From: Stomoxys calcitrans | Lineage: Eukaryota > Arthropoda > Insecta > Diptera > Muscidae | DNA length: 64,000 bases | Reading direction: 5' to 3' | Assembly (NCBI RefSeq): GCF_963082655.1 | Contig: NC_081552.1 | Span: 8,541,448 to 8,605,447, forward strand | In this document: piece after piece, positions 30,593 through 41,251 of the stretch | Layout: each line of letters starts with the position of its first letter | Numbering within the stretch: position 1 is the first letter of the stretch | The notes under the pieces: generated by a model | What the model was told of the DNA's origin: nothing | The model's input: only the letters and a program-made list of their open reading frames with translations | Database searches by the model: none | Made by a program: the position numbers and the translations under genes

Positions 30593-31203
30593 TAAAGGGT
30601 GATTTTTTTGAGGTTAGGATTTTCATGCATTAGTATTTGACAGATCACGTGGGATTTCAGACATGGTGTCAAAGAGAAAGATGCTCAGTATGCTTTGACA
30701 TTTCATCATGAATAGACTTACTAACGAGCAACGCTTGCAAATCATTGAATTTTATTACCAAAATCAGTGTTCGGTTCGAAATGTATTCATTCACCGTAAC
30801 GTTGCGTCCAACAGCATCTTTGAAAAAATACGGTCCAATGATTCCACCAGCGTACAAACCACACCAAACAGTGCATTTTTCGGGATGGATGGGCAGTTCT
30901 TGAACGGCTTCTGGTTGCTCTTCACTCCAAATGCGGCAATTTTGCTTATTTACGTAGCCATTCAACCAGAAATGAGCCTCATCGCTGAACAAAATTTGTC
31001 AAAATTTGAACACATTTCGAACCGAACACTGATTTTGGTAATAAAATTCAATGATTTGCAAGCGTTGCTCGTTAGTAAGTCTATTCATGATGAAATGTCA
31101 AAGCATACTGAGCATCTTTCTCTTTGACACCATGTCTGAAATCCCACGTGATCTGTCAAATACTAATGCATGAAAATCCTAACCTCAAAAAAATCACCCT
31201 TTA
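30593..31203 (-). mobile_element. 611-bp DNA transposon derivative with 192-bp terminal inverted repeats
   Basis: The termini 30593-30784 and 31012-31203 appear to be perfect reverse complements over 192 bp, starting TAAAGGGTGATTTTTTTGAG. TA dinucleotides flank both sides (30591-30592, 31204-31205), as expected for the IS630/Tc1/mariner superfamily. The inverted repeats include the start of a transposase frame (MNRLTNEQRLQIIEFYYQNQ). The middle holds part of the catalytic domain in the minus orientation. I infer an internally deleted, non-autonomous derivative. Confidence 0.9.
30669..31087 (-). pseudogene. Broken IS630/Tc1/mariner-type transposase
   Basis: On the reverse strand the protein starts at 31087 with MNRLTNEQRLQIIEFYYQNQ, a helix-turn-helix N-terminus. 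At about 31012 it jumps to the catalytic region, FSDEAHFWLNGYVNKQNCR, whose aspartate in FSDE is the first of the DDE/DDD triad. It continues through 'VWCGLYAGGIIGPYFF' and 'GRNVTVNEY', then runs into the inverted copy of the N-terminal segment. The DNA-binding middle, the second and third catalytic acidic residues and the C-terminus are missing. It cannot be active; function in the family is cut-and-paste transposition at TA. The forward 139-codon frame is the inverted-repeat counterpart. Confidence 0.8.
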
Positions 31204-31205
31204 TA

Positions 31206-32190
31206 AATATTCTTGATCGTCGCGACATTTTATGTCGATTTAGCCATGTCCGTCCGTGCGTCTGTCTGTCGAAAGCACGCAAACTTCCGAAGGAGTAAAG
31301 CTAGCCGTTTGAAATTTTGCACAAATACTTTTTATTAGTGAAAGTCGGTTGGTATTGTAAATAGGCCATATCGACATAGCTGCCATATAAACCGATCTTG
31401 GGTCTTGATTTCTTGAGCCTCTAGAGTGCGCAATTCTTACCCGATTGGAAAGAAATTTTGCACGACGTGTTTTGTTATGATATTCAACAACTGTGCCATG
31501 TATGGTATAAATCGGTGTATGACTTGATATAGCCGCCATATAAACCGATCTTGGGTCTTGAATTCTTGAGCTAGAGGCTCATAAAGAATTGCGCCGTGTT
31601 TTGTTGTCATATCCAACAAGTGTGACAAGTATGGTTCAAATCGGTCCATAACCTGATATAGCTGCCATATAAACCGATCTTGGGTCTTGACTTCTTGAGC
31701 CTCTAGAATGCGCAATTCTTATCCGATTGGAATGAAATTTTGCACGACGTGTTTTGTTATGATATCCAACAACTCTGCCAATTATGGTTCAAATCGGTCT
31801 ATCACCTTATATAGATTTGTCTGAAATTTGGCAGTATTTTAATATCACTTCCAACTACTGTGTTAAGTCTGATTCAAATCGGTTCATAATCTGGTATAGC
31901 TGTCATATAAACCGATCTTGGGTCGTGACTTCTTGAACCAAAAGAGCGCGCAATTCTCATCCGATTTGGCTGAAATTTAGCATGAGGTGTTTTGTTATGA
32001 CTTCCAATAACTGTATGGCGCAAATCGGTACATAACCTGATACTGCTGCCATATAAACCGATCTGGAATTTTGACTTCTTGAACCTCTAGAGGGCGCAAT
32101 TCTCATCCCATTTGGCAGAAATTTTGTACAACGGCTTCTCCCATGACCTTCAAGATACGTGTCTAATATGGTCTGAATCGACCAATTATT
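31206..32190 (+). mobile_element. Family B element, both ends truncated
   Basis: It starts at 'aatattcttgatcgtcgcg' just after the TA duplication, lacking the TATACCC end. It has GTCCGTCCGTGCGTCTGTCTG near 31249-31269 and about six units. It breaks in the B 3' segment ('atatggtctgaatcgacc') without a hairpin. Reverse frames of 92-99 codons are unit readings. Confidence 0.75.
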
Positions 32191-33289
32191 CTCTCGGCAA
32201 ACCCTTTAATGCTTTATTTTTTGCTAAGGCATATCAAGCATGAGACAATCATATTTATTTACTCATGCTTCAATTCAGTAGGTTTTGTTTTTTGTCCGGT
32301 CACTACGCCAAGAAAATTTATTTTGTCACATTTGTAAGGCTGGGTATCGTGCCTTATTTCCTGTCAGTTATCTTTTTTTGCATGAAATTTTTTCCTTCAT
32401 TTTTCAGATACAGTATTTAAATAAAGTCCTTAACAAGGACACCAGCGACCTAAACGAAGCTACTAATGGCCATTGAGGACATAGTCAGGCTGTTTGTATT
32501 TATTTGTTGGCGGCTAGTCGGGCAAATAGACAGACTAAAACGACTGCAATGACAGAACAAATTGCAGTTAAAGTTGTCAGATAAGTTTATTGTGGCCAAA
32601 TAGCCACGTTGCCTTTAATACAAAAAAGCACCTCTACTAGCATAGTGGCAATATATAAATGGTCATGTTTTCGTCTGAGGTGTTTATGATGCTACATATA
32701 AAGCCAAACAAAATGACTATGCTAGCAAAGGAGAGCAGTAGTGGGAACGCGGCTTCCAAATGAAGATTTAAGATACGCATAAACCGCAAATGTTTATAAA
32801 CGCCAATGTCAGGTTAAATCATCAGGGAGAAAATAATTTAACTTTTGTAGTGTGTTTAGACCCTAAGTAAATCACTACACAGGAAAAACATGGGTCTCAA
32901 TCACGAAATTAATTGATCCAATTAATTTTTTAATTGAAACTGCTGCAATCACGAAAATGATAATATTATCACAGTTTTTGAGAAAGGTTATTGAAAATTT
33001 TTCAATTAAAAAAATTAAATATTCAATTTTAAATTTTTGAAAATTTCAATTAATTTTTTAATTGATCCAATTTAAAAAAAAAAATGATTAAAATTTTTTA
33101 AATATACAATTAATTAAATGGATCAATTAAAAATATAATTGAAAATGAGCAAATTTTAAATTAAACAATGAAACATGATTCACATATGTAAAACTCCTGC
33201 AACACGAATTTGAGATTTATGTTTGGGTCCACGATTACTCCTTAGAAACAAAACAGCTCCAGGGGTTTTCCCAAAACGAAACGGAAATA
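32191..33289. other. Unique stretch with a possible terminal exon and an AT-rich repeat
   Basis: 32191-32880 has no family match and contains the exon candidate at 32408. From about 32895 to 33160 AT-rich words based on 'aattaattgatccaattaa' and 'ttttcaattaaaaa' repeat in both orientations; a relative occurs at 14155-14280. Confidence 0.4.
32408..32476 (+). CDS. Candidate terminal coding exon, 22 codons plus stop
   Basis: A pyrimidine-rich tract and a clean acceptor (TTCCTTCATTTTTCAG, 32392-32407) precede an in-phase frame IQYLNKVLNKDTSDLNEATN followed by G, H and TGA (32474-32476). Codons such as AAC AAG GAC ACC AGC GAC CTA are more typical of coding DNA than of the surrounding AT-rich sequence. 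The other two frames stop at once. No upstream exon, domain or obvious AATAAA close downstream could be identified. If real it is the C-terminal tail of a host protein whose other exons lie outside or upstream. It may be chance. Confidence 0.3.
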   Translation: MQYLNKVLNKDTSDLNEATNGH

Positions 33290-33402
33290 TGGCAGCTATA
33301 TCAGGTTATGGACCGATTTGAACTATACTCGGCACGGTTGTTGGATGTCATAACAAAACACGTCGTGCAAAATTTCATTCCAATCGGATAAGAAACTGCC
33401 AA
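33290..33402 (-). mobile_element. Family B unit fragment
   Basis: A single reverse unit ('atatggcagctatatcagg' to 'ttccaatcggataagaa') without ends. Confidence 0.7.
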
Positions 33403-33937
33403 AATTCTTCTGTTATTGTGAAGCCAACTTCAGATACCAAAAAAATTTGGTTTTCTGAAAATCGTATTCGCTATTGGGTACTGAAGCTGTCCCATAGGCG
33501 GTGGCATTTGATCATTAAGTAAAAGCTGATTTTTGTACTAATTGCCAACACACTATTTATCGGCCGATCCTACTCTTTCAAAGTGTGGTATTCTTTGCGT
33601 ATTTCTTAGTTTAATAGTGAAAGTTTCGGCGAATCAGCTTCAGTATTTTGATGAAATTGTTCATTTACATTCATATTTGCTCCCAAACTAGTTTTATGAT
33701 TTCAACAGATTAGTCTTTCAGTCGGTCCATTGGTTTTCAATAACTTTTATTCCCGAAAATTTTATGCAATCAAACTAAAAATATAAAGTAACTAAAATTG
33801 TAAAAATTTAAAAAAATTTATTTTTACTAAGAACCATTAAATTCTGCTAAACACCATCGAAAATCAGTTTTTGATGGAAAAGATGTCCGATACAATTTTT
33901 TTCCAACTATTGCATTATATGCTAATTTCACAACATG
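33403..33937. other. Non-repeat AT-rich stretch, no gene seen
   Basis: Unique-looking DNA up to the T-run where an A element begins. No open frame, splice pair or RNA gene is apparent. Confidence 0.35.
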
Positions 33938-33974
33938 TTTTTATACCCACCACCGAAGGATGGGGGTATATTCA
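33938..33974 (+). mobile_element. Orphan left end of family A
   Basis: TTTTTATACCCACCACCGAA and 'ggatgggggtatattca' occur here and again, identically, from 33975. The first copy stops in the T-run after 'attca'. Confidence 0.85.
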
Positions 33975-35579
33975 TTTTTATACCCACCACCGAAGGATGG
34001 GGGTATATTCATTTTGTTATTCCGTCTGCAACACATCGAAATACTCATTTCCGACCCTATAAGGTATATATATTCTTGATCAGCGTAAAAATCTAAGACG
34101 ATCTAGACATGTCCGTCCGTCTGTTGAAATCACGCTACAGTCTTTAAAAATAGAGATATTGGGCTGAAATTTCGCACAGATTCTTTTTTTGTCCATAAGC
34201 AGGTTAAGTTCGAAGATGGGCTATATCGGACTATATCTTGATATAGCCCCCATATAGACTGATCCGCCGATTTAGGGTCCTAGGCCTATAAAAGCCACAT
34301 TTATTATCCGATTTTGTTGAAATTTGGGGCAGTGAGTTGTGTTAGGCCATTTGACATCTTTCGTCAATTTGGCTCAGATCGGTCCAGATTTGAATATAGC
34401 TGCCATATAGACCGATCCTCCGATTTAGGGTCTAAGGCCCATAAAAGCCACATTTATTATCCGGTTTCGCTGAAATTTGGGACGGTGAGTTGTGTTAGGC
34501 CCTTCGACATCCTTTGTCAATTTGGCCCAGATCGGTTCAGATTTGGATATAGCTGCCATATAGACCGATCCTCCGGTAAAGGGTCTTAGGCCCACAAAAG
34601 CCACATTTATTGTCTGATTTTGCTGAAATTCGGGACAGTGAATTATGTAAGGGCCATCGACATCCTTCGTTAATTTGGCTCAGATCGGTTCAGATTTGGA
34701 TATAGCTGTCATATAGATCGATCCTCCGATTTATGGTGTAAGGCCCATAAAAGCCACATTCATTATCCGATTTTGCTGAAATTTGGGACAGTGAGTTGTG
34801 TTAGGCCCTTTGACATATTTCTTTAATTTGGTCCAGATCGGCTCAGATTTGGATATAGCTGCCATATAGACCGATTTCTTGATTTATGGTTTTGGGCCCA
34901 TAAAATGCTCATTTATTGTCCGATGTCGCCGAAATTTGGAACAGGGAGTTAAGTTAAGCCCCTTGACATACTTCTGCAATATCGCACAGATCGGTCCAAA
35001 TTTGGATATAGCTGCCATATAGACCGATATCTAGGTTTTAGGTTTTGGGGCCATAAAAGACGCATTTATTGTCCGATGTCGCTGAAATTTGACACAGTGA
35101 GTTTGGTTAGGCTCTTCGACGTCCTTCTTCAATTTTGCCCAGATCGGTTCAGATTTGCATATAGCTGCCATATAGACCGATCTCTCGATTTAAGGTTTAT
35201 GTTCCATAAAAGAGGCATTTATTGTCCGATTTCGCCGAAATTTGGGACAGTGAGTTGTGTTAGACCTTTCGACTTCCTTCGTTAATTTTGCCCAGATCGG
35301 TTCAGATTTGGATATAGCTGCCATGTAGACCGATATCTCGATTTAAATTCTTGGCCCCATAAAAGGCGCATTTATAATCCGATTTCACTGAAATTTGACA
35401 CAGTGACTTTTGTTCGGCTTTTCGACATCCGTGTCGTATATAGTTCAGATCGGTATGAGGTATATGAGTATAAGGTATGAAATTTTCACCGAATTTTGAT
35501 GAAAGATGGTTTACATATATACCCGAGGTGGTGGGTATCCAAAGTTCGGCCCGGCCGAACTTAACGCCTTTTTACTTGT
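33975..35579 (+). mobile_element. Family A element, complete
   Basis: Left end, core, a short GTCCGTCCGTCTG tract, about eight units, GGTGGTGGGTATCC, the perfect hairpin arms and TTTTTACTTGT. Forward frames of 91 codons (34314-34589) and 69 codons (35076-35285) are unit readings. Confidence 0.87.
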
Positions 35580-35762
35580 TCTAAGTCCTAAAGTTTTCCT
35601 AATTTATTGGAGAAAAAATAAGAAAAGGTGGTAGGACTAAAAATCAGAAACACTAAGATATTTCTACGTTAAAGCAGTTGTAAACTATTTTCTTTCTTTG
35701 CCCTGCAATTGATGTCAAATGTACTAGCGGCAAATGCAAGTGAAATATAAAACTTGCTCTCA

Positions 35763-37265
35763 TTTTTATACCCTCCACCATAAGATGGGGGGTATACTAA
35801 TTTCGTCATTCTGTTTGTAACTACTCGAAATATTCGTCTGAGACCCCATAAAGTATATATATTCTTGATCGTCGTGACATTTTATGTCGATCTAGCCATG
35901 TCTGTCCGTCCGTCTGTCCGTCCGTCCGTCCGTCCGTCCGTCCGTCTGTCGAAAGCACGCTAACTTCCGAAGGAGTAAAGCTAGCCGCTTGAAATTTTGC
36001 ACAAATACTTCTTATTAGTGTAGGTCGGTTGGTATTGTAAATGGGCCATATCGGTCCATATTTTGATATAGCTGCCATATAAACCGATCTTGGGTCTTGA
36101 CTTCTTGAGCCTCTAAAGTGCGCAATTCTTAACCGATTGGAATGAAATTTTGCACGACGTGTTTTGCTATGATATCCAACAACTGTGCTAAGTATTGTTC
36201 AAATCGGTCTATAACCTGATATAGCTGCCATATAAACCGATCTTGGGTCTTGAGTTCTTGGGCCTCTACAGTGCGTAATTCTTTTCCGATTGGGATGAAA
36301 TTTTGCACGACGTGTTTTGATATGATATGCAACAAGTGTGCCAAGTATGGTTTAAATCGGTCCATAACCTGATATAGCTACCATATAAACCGATCTTGGG
36401 TCTTGACTTCTTGACCCTCTAGAGGGCGCAATTCTTATCCGATTGGAATTAAATTTCGCACGACATGTTTTGTTATGATACCCAACAACTGTGCCAAGTA
36501 TGGTTCAAATCGGTCCATAACCTGATATAGCTACCATATAAACCGATCTTGGGTCTTGACTTCTTGACCCTCTAGAGGGCACAATTCTTATCCGATTTGA
36601 ATTAATTTTTGCACGAAGTATTTCGTTATGATATCCAACAACTGTGCCAAGTATGGTTCAAATCGGTCCATAACCTGATATAGCTGTCATATAAACAGTT
36701 CTGGGGATTTGATTTCTTGAGCTTCTAGAGGGCGCAATTCCTTTCCGATTTGGCTGAAATTTTGCATGACGTATTTTATTTTTACTTTCAACAACTGTGT
36801 CAAATAAGGTTCAAATCGGTTCATAACCTGATATAGCTGCCATATAAACCGATCTGGGATCTTGAGTTCTTGGCCCCTAGAGGTCGCAATTATTATCCGA
36901 TATGCCTGAAATTTTGTACGATGGATCCTCTCATGACCATCAACAAACGTTGTTTATTATGGTCTGAATCGGTCTATAGCCCGATACAGATCCCATATAA
37001 ATCGTTCTCTCTATTTTACTTCGTGAGCCCCAATGGGCGCAATTCTTATACGAATTGGCTGAAATTTTACACAGGTCTCCAACATATAATTTAATTGTGG
37101 TCCGAACCGGACCATATCTTGATATCGTTTTAATAGCAGAGCAACTCGTTTCTTATATCCTTTTTTGCCTAAGAAGAGATGCCGGGAAAAGAACTCGACA
37201 AATGCGATCCATGGTGGAGGGTATATAAGATTCGGCCCGGCCGAACTTAGCACGTTTTTACTTGT
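35763..37265 (+). mobile_element. Family B element, complete, with a long GTCY tract
   Basis: Left end TTTTTATACCCTCCACCATA; GTCC/GTCT tetranucleotide tract at about 35901-35949; about seven units with starts at 36071, 36224, 36377 and 36530, each 153 bp apart; the 3' segment; the hairpin with bulge; and 'gtttttacttgt'. Reverse frames here are unit readings. Confidence 0.9.
35901..35949. repeat. (GTCC/GTCT)n tetranucleotide microsatellite
   Basis: About twelve consecutive GTCY units, longer than in most other copies, suggesting slippage expansion inside the element. Confidence 0.85.
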
Positions 37266-37795
37266 TTTTTTTTTAAGATTACTCTTAGAAGATATTAGAT
37301 TTTGAAGCAAAAAGACTTTCTGATTTCACTCATTAGAGCATTCCCATTATTTACGATAAAGTTTTAAAAAAAAGTGTTATATTATCAGTGATATTGTATT
37401 TTTATAGTTTTTTTCAAAAAGATAATCGTAATAAACATGGGTATTTCACTGTGAAACACGAACTAAATACCCACTTTTTTTGTAGCAATGCAATTTGACT
37501 CATCGAATATCATTAAAGGCTTTTATACATAACACTTAAGAAATCATTATTCGCAAAATCGTTTCTAATGTAAAAATATTTTCTAGGAAGAAAATCACAA
37601 ATTCCAATAGTAAATTTTAAAATGTTTTTAATAATATATCACTGTACTCAAATCTTAAATACCGTATTGTGCATTGAGGAATTCCAAAAAATTTAGAAAT
37701 GGTTTTATTTGAAATAATAATTTCAAAATGTAAAATAAACTGGGTGATCATTTCGGGGTTTTAAAATTGTGTTTCCGAATCCTTAAAATTTTTCT
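37266..37795. other. AT-rich non-repeat stretch, no gene seen
   Basis: Poly-T after the B element, then plain AT-rich DNA with no frame or recognisable signal. Confidence 0.35.
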
Positions 37796-38219
37796 TGGGT
37801 CTTGACTTCTTGAGCCTCTAGAGTGCGCAATTCTTATCCAATTGGAATGAAATTTTGCACGACGTGTTTTCTTATGATATCCAACAACTGTGCAAAGTAT
37901 GATTCAAATCGGTCCATAACCTGATATAGCTGCCATATAAACCGATCTTGGGTCTTGAGTTCTTGAGCCTCTAGAGTGCGCAATTCTTATCCGATTGGAA
38001 TGAAATTTTGCACGACGTGTTTTCTTATGATATCCCACAACTGTGTCAAGTATGGTTCAAATCGGCCCATAACCTGATATAGCTGCCATATAAACCGATC
38101 TTGGGTCTTGACTTCTTGAGCCTCTAGAGTGCGCAATTCTTATCCGCACGACGTGTTGCACGACGTGTTTTCTTATGATATCCAACAACTGTGCAAAGTA
38201 TGATTCAAATCGGTCCATA
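37796..38219 (+). mobile_element. Family B units without ends
   Basis: Almost three units ('cttgggtcttgacttcttg'). The last one is scrambled by a short duplication (GCACGACGTGTTGCACGACG at about 38146-38165). It abuts a SINE body at 38221. Confidence 0.75.
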
Positions 38220-38220
38220 T

Positions 38221-38440
38221 TTCCCCTCCTAATGCTGGCAACATTTGTGAGGTAATATGCCATGTAAAACTTCTCTCCAAAGAGATGTCGCATTGCGGCA
38301 CGCCGTTCGGACTCGGCTATAAAAATTAGATCCCCTTTCATTGAGCTTAAACTGGATTCGGACTGCACTCATGGATATGTGAGAAGTTTGCCTCTGTTCC
38401 TTAGTGGAATGTTCATGGGCAAATTTTGCATTTGAATAGA
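38221..38440 (+). mobile_element. tRNA-derived SINE, head missing
   Basis: The body 'tttcccctcctaatgctggc' through 'cggcacgccgttcggactcgg' to 'ggaatgttcatgggcaaatt' is well conserved. The tRNA-like head with A and B boxes is absent, so this is a 5'-truncated copy. The reverse 103-codon frame crossing it is not a gene. Confidence 0.78.
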
Positions 38441-38960
38441 TCATTTAGTCACCCATCATATATTTCCTAGTTGTACTTACATGCCAAATTTGAGACCTCT
38501 AACTCCATCTGTAAAGAAAGTACTAAAAGGTACCAATTGCGGTACTAAACGTACGTTTTCTTCCATTACCTGTACTATTTTTCCATTTTTTTTTTTCGGC
38601 CTCATAATTTTGTAGCAGAGATCTTTTAATACATATTTCTAAATTCGTAAATTGATGGTACCTGTTTTAGTACCTAAATGTAAACATTTCCAAAAACTAT
38701 TCTACTTAAGTTTCAAAATTCAGAGCTCTATCTGAACTTACAAACAAAGTATCAAATAGTACCAATTGCAGCACTAAACGTACTATTTCTCCCACTTTCG
38801 GTACTATTTTGGAATATGTTTTTTCACTGAGCTTTTTAATTTGAGCCCAAAATCATACTCCCAGCTCTTAGACCAACATTCGTGCAACATTTCATTATTC
38901 TAGCTTTAGCCGTTTAAACTGGGCAGTGATCAGTCAGTCAGTAAATCACGCGTGCCATAT
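38441..38960. repeat. 'ggtaccaattgcggtactaaacgta' repeat and CAGT tail
   Basis: Two similar units at about 38510-38590 and 38745-38815 share 'ccaattgc[ga]g[tc]actaaacgtac'. The block ends with 'cagtgatcagtcagtcagta' near 38924-38943. A weak relative lies at 56170-56310. The class is unknown. Confidence 0.5.
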
Positions 38961-40596
38961 GGAGAAGAAGAGAATATTAAAATTAATGTCCATTGGATCA
39001 TTTTGAGCTCAAATTGAAATGAGCTCCTGTGAAATGGAGGAGCAGTGAGTATCGCATCTTTTGGAGCCGATAAGCAGGCATTTTAAAACAACAATTTAGA
39101 GAAGTTGAGTGGGTAGGTGTAAGAGCATTTTCGCTCAAGGGAAAAAATCTCGAAAATATGTGTTGTATAGGATTGAATTCTAAAAGAGGTATATATATAT
39201 GCCTGCATGTTGGGAGCGATATATGATTCCGCCACTGGGAAATGCACAAAGTACCACAGCTGTGGTGTAGGGTATGAAAATTTGTCTATAATGGACAACA
39301 CTTTCCTTTTTTTTAGAAAATTTTATTTGGTTAGAAATTAGAGATTTTTTTTACAGAAAAATTCAAAAAATATTTTTCGTTTAGTGACAATTTCATCGAG
39401 ATGCTGCCTTAGAGAGAATTTCAACATAAATATGTTTTCAACATAGGACGTTGCTGTATTAAATAGTATCATTTCATTTGCCTGGATTGATGGCAAGTAA
39501 AAACTTTGGCTTAGCCATAATTTGTCTTAAATTGTTGTCTGTCGTGATATGGAAAATATTTATTTAAGCTATTAAAATCTTTTCAATTGCTGCTGCGTAA
39601 AAGCCAGATAGTAAAGTAAAACACTAACACTTTTGGCGGGGCGACGGAAAAATTTCAATATACCATGAAACAAATTCATTTATTTGTTTATTAAATCATT
39701 AAATAGAAATATTGATATTCATATAATCTTTCAAAATCAAAGCAAACCGAAATGAAGAGCGCGCTGCTGGCAAATGGTTTTGGGTGTAATTTTCTTCATG
39801 CCACGTAATTAATTTTGGCGATTTATGATTTCAATACAATATATGAAGCAGACCACACATACTCGTGCGTGCACCCACATAGCTCACAAAAATCCATAAA
39901 AAGAACAAAAAATCTCCATAATGAAAGTGTGAGAAGAATTACCATACGCAACACAAAAACATCAAAAGAAAATCTTTTGTAATATATTTTATAACATTCA
40001 AGAACAGAAGCAGAAAACAAACTAAACAAGAAAACTACTTTCTCCCAAAATGAAAGATTCAAAATAGAAAGTAAAAGCAACAGCAGAGGCAAATCATAAT
40101 AAAAGTCAATTGTCTGAGGAAATATCTGCAAAGTAGCAAAATTTTTCTCTTAAGCTGTTAATTAAGTTCTCTTAAATGTTTTTTAACATTGCCCGTGTGC
40201 AGATTGGGGTTGCTTACAACAAGTTGATGGTTGGCCAATGTTAATCTATAGGTTGGTTAGAAGCAAAAGTTTTCTGGTATACACGACGTTTTGCACTCAA
40301 GTTAGACGTTTGTAGCCAGTTGTGTACATTACATGGCAGAATAAAGCAACGGAAAATACCGTCTTTGCATATTTTATCGATTTTGTGGAAATATACGTGA
40401 GAAAAAAATGATTGTTTGAATAAATATTGGAAGTAATATATAAAAAAAAAAATAAAAAAGCTAAAAACATACAAACGAGAGATAGAAGATAAAATTTATC
40501 ACAAGTTAAATTTTCTGTGCTTATCCTCCTTTACTTTCCTATGTGTGTTCGACCAGTGCTCTAAACGACTTTTTCTATACGAAGTTTTGTACAATT
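38961..40596. other. Long unique stretch, no confident gene
   Basis: 39010-39285 contains a decayed TATACCC-type end ('ccacagctgtggtgtagggtatgaaaa'). From 39300 to 40590 the DNA is AT-rich and unique-looking. The A-rich part at 39880-40130 resembles a fly 5' leader ('aagaacagaagcagaaaacaaac') but has no start-codon context. The reverse 102-codon frame over it is a leucine/phenylalanine-rich reading of that A-rich strand and is not convincing. Confidence 0.35.
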
Positions 40597-40696
40597 ACTA
40601 GCCGAACCGGGCCCGCTCCGCTGCTCCTTCTTTAACTCTTTAACATCATTTAGGGTTGAGACACTTCGCCCTGAATGTGTATATCGAATTCGTGCC

Positions 40697-40985
40697 AATG
40701 TAGCCTATGCCCGCCTATAACGCTGAACGTCTGCGTTCAAATCCTGGCGATAACATCGGACAAAATTTAAAGCGGTGGTGATCCTCTTTTAATCCTGGCG
40801 ACATTTGCCATGCATGGTCATGTAAAAAATTCTCCCCCAAGAGATGTCGCACTGCGGAACGGCATTCGGACTTGGCTATAAAAAAAGTCCCTTATCATTG
40901 AGTTTAAACTTGAATCGAAAAGCTTTCATTGATGTGTGAGAAGTGTGCCCTTCTCTGTTCCTGGGTTAATTTTTACCCCGGTTTA
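40697..40985 (+). mobile_element. tRNA-derived SINE, diverged
   Basis: Head words 'cccgcctataacgctgaacg' and a B-box-like GCGTTCAAATCC are present. The A box is degraded ('aatgtagcctatgcc'). The body 'gagatgtcgcactgcggaac' to 'gagaagtgtgcccttctctg' matches the other copies. Confidence 0.7.
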
Positions 40986-41251
40986 GAGAGACCCTTGGCT
41001 CTTAATGTAAATATACGATTCGTTCTCCATTTTCAAATACATTTTATATGAGCCCCATAATGGCATGATCGGTAAATAAATTCTGTTTGAGGGTGGGATG
41101 GACCCAGGAAAATGAAATGTCTCGAAAATGAGTATCAATTTCTCGAAAATCAATCAATTTAAACATTAAAAAGCTTTTATATAATAGTGAGGTGTTTTCA
41201 GGTGGGGCAGTTCCCCAAACACATGGCTCTCCAATTGGATATCAAATTCGT

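Noticed and set aside
30708..31127. 139-codon forward frame starting MNRLTNEQRL
   Set aside because: Its N-terminus is the copy of the transposase start lying in one terminal inverted repeat. The rest reads antisense through the catalytic fragment and the other repeat. The meaningful strand is minus.
39823..40131. 102-codon reverse frame rich in Leu, Phe and Tyr that might look like a membrane protein
   Set aside because: It is the complement of an A-rich tract, with low complexity and no family similarity that I recognise.
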